Assembly (NCBI GenBank): GCA_033064195.1
Contig: JARBJD010000166.1
Location: 96,039 to 160,038 of the forward strand
Direction: 5' to 3'
Source of the DNA: Blattamonas nauphoetae
Taxonomy: Eukaryota; Preaxostyla; Oxymonadida
Length of the DNA: 64,000 nucleotides
This document shows, piece by piece, positions 54,966 to 64,000 of the stretch. How positions within the stretch are numbered: the stretch's first letter is position 1; each line of letters starts with the position of its first letter. Under the pieces are notes generated by a model that worked only from the letters and a program-made list of their open reading frames with translations, was not told the DNA's origin and did not search any database. A program made the position numbers and the translations under genes.

Positions 54966-55464
54966 GTGCTGTCACCAAAGCGCCGAAATTCATTAAACCG
55001 CCAGAAATCGAGATTTTCCCAGAATCTGATGAACATTGTCCAACGAAGAAAAAAATAACATTTTGAAAAAAATCTCCGGCTAGTCATTGAGAAAGCCGCC
55101 GTGTACTTGAAAAGTGTCACTTTTCACATTTCATTTTTGCAATACCTCAACAACCAGTGAATCAATTGGCATGATATTTTTCCCAGATACTTTTTTGGAT
55201 GATCCAAACATTTCAGACAAAAATTGGCAAAAAATTCTGGGTATCTCGAAAAAAGTAGAAAAACCCATTTTTTCTCGAAAATTCTCACAGAGGCAAAATT
55301 TTGCATATTTTTTGCAGAAATATGGTTTTTTGAGGCATTTACGAATTGAATGCACTTTATTTGGTTGAAAACGGATGGTTGGTTATGGAGATATGACGAT
55401 GTGAAGTTTCGGGTTTTTATGTGCATTTTGCTGGATGAGGCGACAGGGCCCAATAGTGGGTCTT
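54966..55464. mobile_element. Family B copy 2 (one end missing)
   Basis: It begins GTGCTGTCACCAAAGCGCCG after a TA and matches copy 1 in inverse orientation for about 500 bp, to GCCCAATAGTGGGTCTT. The last 105 bp and the second terminal repeat are absent. The two copies differ at many single bases, so they are not recent sisters. Confidence 0.85.
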
Positions 55465-57382
55465 AGTAGTATAGAAGAAGATTAAGGAACCAATCTGAAA
55501 TAATCGTTGAAAACCAAAGTTGAAAGTCAAGTCCGATTGACCAATTTTGAATCTTGTATTAAAAGGAATTTATGACATTTTGATGACATCAATATTTGGC
55601 CTAAATTCTAAAAATATATCCAATATTTTGACCTCTTGAAAAGTGTCATTTTTGAAGCAAATTTTGACAACATTCGAAAAAATGTTGGCGCTTTTTTGGT
55701 GTTTTTCCCTTTTTGACCACAAATCAGTCGAAACCAATGTGAGAACCATTTCGAAAAATTCTGAAAAAAATTCTAAAATCTCGGGGACACTGTCGGTCAT
55801 CGATCAAAACAATCCCGATGAAAATCGGTTGGGAATTCGTCGAGCTGCTTGCCGAACTTAGGTCGAAAAAGTGACGAAAAAGTCGATGTTCGGATTTCGC
55901 CACTATGAACACCTTTATGTCTCAAATTGTGTTCAAACACGTTCTAAAATTACGAAATTGATTTTGAAAGGTAGGATTTTCGATAAAAAGCACTTTCTGA
56001 AAAAAAAGTTTGATCCGACCCATATCCATGGTCAAAATCTCGAAATTTTTTCTGGGAGGTATGGACTTTCAGCACTATCATTTTCTGGACCGCTTTCGTC
56101 CCCTATTAACGTTTTTACACTCCATTTCCTTCCCCGACGTCAGGTGACGATTCGGTGGATCTCGACATTTGTCACCACAAGTTTCGGATACTTTTTCATG
56201 AATTTTCACATTTCACTACTTTCACTTCATTTACTCCGTTATTACATCATTTTAACGAACATAAGTCGACGCGAGGCGTATAGTGCATTTCCTTAGTTTC
56301 ATTTTGTTGGTTCTTTACTTCACCGTTTTGACGACTCTTTTCTTCACAACTGGCACACTATTAGATTTTTGCCCCGATTTTCACATATTGCGCCTTCTTT
56401 CTCGTTGTTAGAGGAAGGTGTGCTCAAATTTTCAGAATTTTTTGTCGGATAGTTGTCTCAAAATTTCACTTTTTTGATTCGTAATTTCACAGCTTTTCAC
56501 AGTGTTTGCATGTTTGAACACCACTTCAGCCCCTTTCATTTCATCACTTTCTCTCCCCATTTCACATTTGATCTCTTCACCATTCCTCTTCATTTTGCTC
56601 ATATCACTTCCATTTTGTGGGCCGTTCTCACTTCACTAGCACATCATTTTAGTCAACTTTTCGTCAACTTTTTCACAAAAACAGAGTAAAAGAAAGCGAA
56701 CGAAGCATGAATAAAGTGAGCAAGTATGAAACTGAGAGGGAAATTGACGAACGTGAAAACGGTGTGAAATGTGACACCAATAGTGAAAATTAGGTCTGTG
56801 TTCCGGTTTTTTTCGCTTAAAAACAACAAAAATGATTCAAAAAAGTATGTGAAATGTTGGTTTTTACGGAAAAATACCGAGATATGAAGTGAGCCGTAGA
56901 ATGGCGGATCTCTGCAAAAGTTCGGAAAATACAGTAAACGAGAATTAGTGTGTTGAATTGGAGAAAAAGTTTCGTTGAAAGAAACATGAATGAAGTGGTT
57001 TTTAAGGATAATCAATGAGAAAACGAAGACAGAATTGGGACCAAAACTGAAACAATAACTAGTGCAAAATTGGTGACAATTCCATCAAAAACTTCTAAAA
57101 CAAGAGTGAAATAAGATAAAAATGAGAGCGGCATACTCGTTTTTCCGTAAAAGTTCCGAGATCCACGACCGATCCTGAAACCCTGCATAACTCTGCAAAA
57201 GTTCGGAAAAACGAAAAAACGGAGCATACCATGATGATCCTACAGCTCCGGAGAATCCAAAACGCACGGAATTAGAACGAAACTATCACTTGTGAGAAAT
57301 CAGTGATCGAACCCATTGATCCTCGTTTCTAGTGAAAAATCCAAAACTGAGAAAACAACGAATGAAATTTTCTTTTTTGAAT
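55465..57382. other. AT-rich region without clear genes; direct repeats
   Basis: No convincing coding exon. Phrases such as ctctgcaaaagttcggaaaa recur (about 56912 and 57191), with related forms near 57150, suggesting old repeat or element-end sequence. Because it abuts the Polinton-like coding segment, part of it may be non-coding sequence of that element (inference). Confidence 0.4.
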
Positions 57383-59568
57383 TTTTTAATTTGTATTAAA
57401 TGAATCCAACTGAGATGTACAAGGAAAGACGTCGAGTATGTTCAGAACAAGCATTAATTGAATCAATGAGAGAAGAGAACTGTTCGCTCGTCTCTGAGTA
57501 TGTCAGAAATAATGTGCCGGTGACGTATGTTCATGAGGGAATTGAATGGAGAATAAAACCAAAGTTGTGGAATCAAGGAAACAGACCGCACTTAGCGAAA
57601 CGTCGACACTACACTCAATCATTCGTCGAAAATGAACTGAAGAAATACAATTGTGAACTCGTTGGTGAGTACACTAAAGTTCTGGTTCCATTCACATATC
57701 GAGAGATTGGCGGAAGTGAAGTGTTCAGAATTAGACTTGATGCATGGCTGACTGCTAAGAAAAAGCCCCATCAGAGAAAACAGAAATAAACGCTCAACTT
57801 TTTTTATTTTCTGATTTATTATTTTGTAGTAAATGGCACTGCTAAAACCAATCAAAAATAGAATTCAAGAAATTCGAGACCTCTTTCCGAATACACAATT
57901 TCAATTTAGTGATGGTCGAACGTACAATCCTGAATGTAAAAATTATCAACATCATCGTTCATTTCTCCTGAACATGCTTCAACACAAAGATCTCGAGTTT
58001 CCACATCCAATAAAGAATCTCGATCTCAATCTCATTCCAGATTTTATTGAACAAGTGAAACTCCGACAGCAGATGGCGTCAGAAGATCGACTTGCTCACC
58101 GAATGATTGTTGAGAACATGAAAGCAAATCCAAGAGTGAACAAAGATGAACTGAAAAAGCAAGTGTTCAGAATGACGTGGAAACTGAAATCAATTGAAGA
58201 GAAGTTGATGGATCATTGGATGAAGAATCTGTTGATCATTCAAAAGAAAAACGAACAAATGGAAAAGAGAGAAGTGCAGACATTTGATGGATTTGAAGAA
58301 TGTATATTACTCGCTGAACCACGTGACAAAGCAGCATTCAATTCTTGTCTCATGAATGCACGAAGGAAGTTCAAAAAGAATGAGGTCGAGAAGTTTGAGG
58401 ATAATGGAAAACCATATCAGTTGTACTTCCACAATCATCTGAAGAATGTTGAAGAAATCACAACCTTCATTAAAGCAGTGTTCGACAAAGAGAAGGATCA
58501 TCCATTCAAGATCAGTATGACTTTGGTAAGATTATTGAGAGGAAAGATAAAGATGAGACAACATACAAAGACTTCAGACCAGAATTGGAGAACACTTCAA
58601 AGAGTTTTCCGACAGTGATCAGAAGTTTAGGAGACATCAACGAGTATTCAAAATATGCAATCAATCTGATCAAAGAATCTCAAGAGAGAACACTGATGGA
58701 TACGAAGACAATGTACATTGCATTCCACTCCATTCTAGTCGCAGTCTATCGATTTCCAGTTGCAGGAAAAGCTAATGCCATTCTCACTGAACACATCAAA
58801 ACGAGAAACGTTCGGTACATTGATTCTGAGTTCAACATTTGCTTCTTTCAAGCACTATCGTTCCTCACACTTCCTGAGGTCCCTGGTAAGAAGATATCAA
58901 TCAACATGAGAAACGTTGAAGCAAAAAGATTGTTCGCAGAATCAATGAATCTGACACACCTGAAGCCACATCAACTTACCGAACACTTACGCAATTATCC
59001 TGGACTTGATATTGCATGTGATTTGGAGAAAGAAATGATTAGACACAACATCACAGTTCACATTTATGAATACGATGAAGACAAGAAGAAGTATTTCCTC
59101 AGTCAGTCGTATATCAACGAAAATGATGATGCTCGTGTTCTTCCCATCCTGATGATTCCACTAACGTCAACTCTCGTCCATGTGATGTTCATTGTTGATC
59201 CTGAGAAAATCACTGGATACAAGCTCTGTCCATATTGTCAATCAAGAGGATTCCAAGTGAAGAATAAAAACTACAGCAGAGATTTTGAGAAGCATCTTGC
59301 AGAGTGTAAAGAGCTTGATGGAAAACATGTGAAGAAGATCTCCCTTGACAAAACACCAAGACCATATGTTCCGCACATCCTCAACAACAGAACGTTTGAG
59401 TTTCTGATGGCACACAAGAGACAAGATGAATTCAAGCCAACACAATACAACATCACTTACGATTTCGAAACGATGGAAGATCTCATTCTTGACAATTTAT
59501 TCTCTGATGACAATACTCAGTTGTGTGGTTTTTCATGATGACTCCAATTTGAATAATATTAAAGAAGT
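57383..59568 (+). mobile_element. Polinton/Maverick-like fossil: N-terminal part of protein-primed DNA polymerase B and an upstream small gene
   Basis: This is a fragment of an old virus-like element, broken and not whole. Parts: a small gene (57400-57789) made of two similar modules, each with a basic, Trp-containing core, of unknown role. A polymerase-related region follows (57833-59538). It carries a Cys/His cluster (LCPYCQSRGFQV, then FEKHLAEC) and the exonuclease-I motif ITYDFETMED, the order seen in Polinton-type and adintovirus PolB. Polymerase palm motifs, integrase, protease, ATPase and capsid genes are not in the window. The right side ends at a hAT-like insertion. Terminal repeats of the Polinton itself were not found. 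It looks fairly old, though its coding segments are still easy to read. Confidence 0.65.
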
Positions 59569-61266
59569 TAGGCATGGCTGACCGGCACTGACCGGTCAGT
59601 TTTCGCCGAAAAGTACTGACGGTCAGTGACCGGAGAAATATCGGAACCCATAATCGGGAGTTACAATTTCTCCGAAGCGGATTCCGATGAAACTGAAAAA
59701 GTAAATCAGGGACGTGAATATCCGTGAACTTTCTTCGAATAGTCAATCAATGAAGAATTATCATTTCAATCAAGGTATTTCACACTTATTTTCAATCATT
59801 TGAGACAACATTGATCAGAAAAAACAGTTATGGACCATTGATCAAACTTATTCATCGAATCTCACTGAAATAGTTATCGTAACCAGCCACCCTTGTATTC
59901 AATGAATGATAAAGACAAAATCCAACGTGAAAGCTAGATGGCCGTCAAGACAAGACGTAAGATGCTGGCCTCAGAGATCGAATCAAAAAACAGCTAAATC
60001 GATATTAAAGCCGATATTACAGACAAATTGATGACATCTAGGCTGTTTTGGATCTGAGAGGGCGAGTTGGGAGTTGATTGTGAATTGCAACGTTGACAGA
60101 TAGGCTTCTGAACAAAGAGAAGAGTGCGTCGAGGTCGGAAATGAAGGTGCGATGACGAGAGAGCTTATTTCAAGGCGAATAGGGGATGTCGCCTTCATCT
60201 GAAAGTGTTGTGTCTGATAGAGAAGAGGAATACTAGACAGAGAGAGATATGAAGGGGGAAGACAATATGACACACCCTGTGCCTCCACTAACTCCTACAC
60301 TGACACATCCACATCAGGCATCGTTCTGAAGAGATTTATGGTGTTCAAGAAGGTAATTTCCAGCTGCAATCTCCAGGGCAAGTTGTCTGTCAGTTCGAGG
60401 GAGATCAACAGACAAAACTCTGCATAATCCAGGTATTCATCTTGTCAGGCAAAGAGCATGGAGAAGAGCAAGAAGTTTCGAGTGAAGAGGGAATACAGGC
60501 GGCGGTTGCAGTTGGTGTTGATGTTTGACAGCGACGGTCCGGATCCGAGTCAACGAACTAGACAAGTTGGCCAAGTGTGATGGACGAGGTGACATGAATT
60601 TGAGAGGAGGAGGCATGAGAGATGAAAGAGGAATGATGCAAATGATCAAGCGAACACATCATCATTCGAGATGTGCTGACTGGCTTTGATCAACCTTCTA
60701 TGACAGAATCTGCTGAATAGGGAGCATGAATCAGTTTCATATCATCCTCTTCGTGTTTTTCCTTGATCATCCTCCCCAACAGCTGGAATAGTTGTGAGAA
60801 CATCACCGAAGTCTCAGCGAGCGAAGGTCGAGTGTCCACGCTGTGATCTGTTCAGACATCGTCAGAATCCTCCATCAACAGCAGTTGTGTCTGCGAGATG
60901 CTTCCATACGGTGCTTTTTCGAAGATGACTTGAGAGATGATGAATCTATGTGTGCTCTGAAGAACAATGAGAATATGACAGTGAAAGAGAGAAATAACGG
61001 TCTCAAACGCATGAGGAAGGAAGAGATGAAAAAAGCGAGGGCACTCCGCTCAGAATAGGTACCACGATTACGAATGTGAAATGGATCGGACAAACAAATC
61101 GAATGAGGCGACTAAACGGGTTCAGAAAGCATTTGTTGACACGTATTTCTGTATGGTATCCTGTTTGAAGGAAATCTCAAGCAATTTAGAGTTCGAGTGA
61201 GATCTGTCCCTTTTAATTATTCTCGGGTGACACTGACCGGCACTTTTGGCCTGTCAGCCATGCCTA
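59569..61266. mobile_element. hAT-like non-autonomous element, 1.7 kb, with 8-bp target duplication
   Basis: The left end is TAGGCATGGCTGACCGGCAC and the right end is the inverse (CTGTCAGCCATGCCTA), with CTGACCGGCAC also near the right end. Flanks are AAAGAAGT (59561-59568) and CAAGAAGT (61267-61274), an 8-bp duplication with one mismatch. The TAGGCATGG start and 8-bp duplication fit hAT elements. No transposase domain is seen inside; open frames are short and motif-free. The left end also carries a run of ACTGACCGGTCAG-type palindromes (59589-59640). It sits at the edge of the Polinton-like fossil and so is younger. Confidence 0.75.
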
Positions 61267-61274
61267 CAAGAAGT

Positions 61275-63260
61275 GAAATCTTGAATGTTGCAGAAGTCGA
61301 TTGGGAGTAAATTTAGATCAATCTTCAACATGATGAGTCTTTCAATGTTAACACACAATTATGGGGAGAAATGTTCAATCGCGAATTCTACAAGAATATT
61401 CCTTATCGAACTTGTCCCAGCAACTCCGGTGGGTGAACTTCAACTGAATATGCCTGTATTTTCAAAATTAAAAACCTGACCGAAGCAATTGGCTCTCCAT
61501 CTTTCTTGCATTCATTTCTTAGTATGATGGAGATCATGCGAGAAAAACTGATCACCGTGATGACGGTGACACAAACGAAGCATGGCTGAAGTAACTTCTG
61601 TCTGATTTTGTCTCGATCATTTATCTTTTTCATTTGTTCTCCACGACGTCGTTCCCTCTTCCTTCGATTGTTCATCTCTCTTTTTAAGTCTTTATCTCTC
61701 ATCTCTGGCTTTTCAAGATCTTGAACTGGTGTTCTGGTGATGGGTATTAAGTTGGATTGATTGAAGACGCAACCCCAACCGAAATTCCAGGCAATCAAAC
61801 TCACTAATCTTCGAATGGTGATTCTGTGTTGCTAAATACCATTGAAAAGGTTTGATTTCTGAATAATCAGTTAAATATCGACCATTTCATCCCTTGGAGA
61901 TCAGAATTCGTGATTACAGACGATCCTGATGAATTCAACGTCAGACTGATCCATTCGACAGATTTCGTTGAAACTCCGAAATCACAATCCATTGACCCAC
62001 ACCGAACTATGAGCTCAAAAAGAAAACAATCTGTCGACTCCATATTTCTTATTTGCTCGCATTCTGATGTGAGGATGAGGAGAGACATATCGATTCGAAG
62101 AGGCAACCATTGGAGAGCTGAGACAAGCGATTGAGAGTATTTCAATAACTGGTAGCAAAAGACAATACGTGGTCTATGCTGAACTCGATCGAAAATGTGG
62201 AGGTCTGATCCGATGCGCCATTCGTCCTTCAGTGATATTTTCATCTTTAACTGTTCTTTTTCATCACATTATCGTCCTCTCTTTTCTTTTTATTCCTTAT
62301 TACTTCCTCCCCTCATCATCAGTACAGCTCTCGCCTTCTTCATCACTTATCTGAATCACCACAAGACATTCAGAATCCATATCGTCTCCTTGGTTACGTC
62401 TCTACATTGCAATCATCATAATTGACCATTAGTGTTGATTTCTCTCCCCCTACTTGCCCCCCTTTGCGCCCTTTGAGGATTTCTGCATGGCGACGGGCTA
62501 TGACTCACCACATTATATTCTGATGTTCTGATTTGGATCTCGTTGAAGTTCTTTTGCTATTTCGCCGAGCTCTCTCGAGAGCGGGTCATCTTTCACATTT
62601 CGATTCGTTGCTCCACACTCGAGGTTTCTATCATTGACTCACCCTCATCTTGGCATGTAGAGTCATCATGAACTGTGCTTTGTCTCATTCGAAAGTTATT
62701 TTCGCTTTATTTGTTTGCGAAGCGAGAAGATAATTGATTCCCTGCCATCTGACTGATTCACTTCGACTTCTCTCTCCTGACAGCCAAGCGAGTCCTTGAC
62801 GAAGTCAAGCCTTCCCAAAAACGGAATCAAAGATATGCTGAGAGGAAATGCAGATGAAAGTGGATATGTCGAAGGTGAATGGCGACACGATCCAAAAATA
62901 GTGATAATGACACTTCCGAAGGGAGAAAGTGAGTGGGAGAGAACGGAGAAAGAAGTATGAGAGTACCAATGAGAAGGTGTGCGGTGATTTCATCTCTGTC
63001 TGACATCCTGAGTTGTTTAAAGATGATTAGGCAGTTCGTCTCTGACTTCCTTTCAGTATCGTCTCACATCGTCGCTCACACCTCATCATCACCTCCCTTC
63101 GTCGACTTAACCATCTTCGCTGAATCCTTCCATCACCTCCCTTCATGTGTTCATTTGGTTCATTACGGGGAGGAGAGAGATATGTTCCTTGTCGAACACG
63201 TACGCCTCCTTTTCACCGGTGTCGAGAGAAACTTCCTTGGTTTTGGTGACTGAGAATCCA
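61275..63260. other. Region with no confidently assigned gene
   Basis: Sequence to the right of the hAT-like element may still belong to the Polinton-like fossil for a short distance, but I cannot show it. A minus-strand segment (61804-61403) contains RDKDLKREMNNRRKRERRRG and may be part of a host exon. Small frames near 61867-62244 and 62933-63253 carry no motif. About 62,220-62,440 is rich in tcatc/ttctt pyrimidine tracts. Confidence 0.4.
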
Positions 63261-63267
63261 GACTGCT

Positions 63268-64000
63268 CCTCTGTCTCCCATTGCATTCCCTCCTCCTCCG
63301 CTGTCTCCCATTGCATTCCCTCCTCCTCCGCTGTCTCCCACTGCATTCCCTCCTCCTTCGCTGTCTCCCACTGCATTCCCTCCTCCTCCGCTGTCTCCCA
63401 CTGCATTCCCTCCTCCTCCGCTGTCTCCCACTGCATTCCCTCCTCCTCCGCTGTCTCCCACTGCATTCCCTCCTCCTCCGCTGTCTCCCACTGCATTCCC
63501 TCCTCCTCCGCTGTCTCCCACTGCATTCCCTCCTCCTCCGCTGTCTCCCACTGCATTCCCTCCTCCTCCGCTGTCTCCCACTGCATTCCCTCCTCCTTCG
63601 CTGTCTCCCATTGCATTCCCTCCTCCTCCGCTGTCTCCCACTGCATTCCTCCTCCTTCGCTGTCTCCCCATTGCATTCCCTCCTCCTTCGCTGTCTCCCA
63701 TTGCATTCCTCCTCCTCCGCTGTCTCCCACTGCATTCCCTCCTCCGCTGTCTCCCCACTGCATTCCCTCCTCCTTCGCTGTCTCCCACTGCATTCCCTCC
63801 TCCTTCGCTGTCTCCCCACTGCATTCTCCTCCTCCGCTGTCTCCCACTGCATTCCTCCTCCTTCGCTGTCTCCCACTGCATTCTCCTCCTCCGCTGTCTC
63901 CCACTGCATTCCTCCTCCTCCGCTGTCTCCCACTGCATTCCTCCTCCTCCGCTGTCTCCCACTGCATTCCTCCTCCTTCGCTGTCTCCCCACTGCATTCC
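63268..64000. repeat. 30-bp minisatellite, possibly the 3' part of a minus-strand repeat-protein gene (partial)
   Basis: About 24 tandem copies of ctgtctcccactgcattccc plus tcctcctccg run to the window edge. From 63268 to about 63640 units are exactly 30 bp, and on the minus strand they encode GMQWETAEEE in frame, followed by a normal-looking C-terminus (TKTKEVSLDTGEKEAYVFDK, then EHISLLPVMNQMNT and a stop near 63143). Beyond 63640, units of 27-31 bp break that frame. This is either a coding array with decayed distal copies or a non-coding minisatellite. Confidence 0.8.

Noticed and set aside
63268-64000. CRISPR array or telomere repeat at the right end
   Set aside because: Units are head-to-tail without unique spacers, and the 30-bp pyrimidine-rich unit is not a telomere-type motif.

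Overview
The window is nuclear DNA of a protist that has, or had, flagella. About 19 protein genes are packed on both strands, and most are cut by very short spliceosomal introns of roughly 30-120 nt. The conserved genes include a radial-spoke protein (RSPH14), an Arp1/centractin-like actin, a tubulin-family pseudogene, cytosolic ribosomal proteins L11 and L5, and spliceosome factors. All clear genes end at ordinary TAA/TAG/TGA stops, so the genetic code looks standard. An excavate or metamonad-type flagellate (for example an oxymonad relative) would fit the intron style and the Polinton-like fossil, but this is a guess; a phylogeny of NOL6, L5 and Arp1 would settle it.

Bases 1-42,600 are a dense host gene block. 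In order: a PH-domain/coiled-coil protein (5' end outside the window), CTNNBL1, RPL11, RPL5, glia maturation factor, a NAP/SET histone chaperone, a small basic protein, RSPH14, WBP4, a 1,599-aa coiled-coil protein, a Ser/Glu/Lys repeat protein with about 29 x 54-bp and 12 x 78-bp tandem units, a class III-like PI3-kinase, a low-complexity protein, an Arp1-like protein, NOL6/Utp22, another coiled-coil protein, an NSRP1-like protein, and a very large protein with a split EEP (CCR4/nocturnin-type) nuclease domain. Themes that recur are splicing (CTNNBL1, WBP4, NSRP1-like), ribosome assembly (L5, L11, NOL6) and flagellum/cytoskeleton (RSPH14, Arp1, GMF, coiled-coil proteins). Several neighbours are divergent with start codons only about 40-120 bp apart.

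From 42,600 to about 61,500 the character changes to a transposon island with almost no intact genes. It holds a possible Pol III gene, an epsilon-tubulin-like pseudogene split by a hairpin element, five families of short inverted-repeat elements (several nested, two families with two or more clear copies), remnants of pogo-like, mariner-like and Merlin transposases, and fragments of broken host genes. It also holds part of an old Polinton-like element with the N-terminal region of a protein-primed DNA polymerase B, followed by a hAT-like element with an 8-bp target duplication. Three of the short families have different ends but share one core, itself an imperfect long palindrome; this is the most unusual pattern I see.

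The last 740 bases are a 30-bp minisatellite that continues past the window edge and may be the 3' part of a repeat-protein gene on the minus strand.
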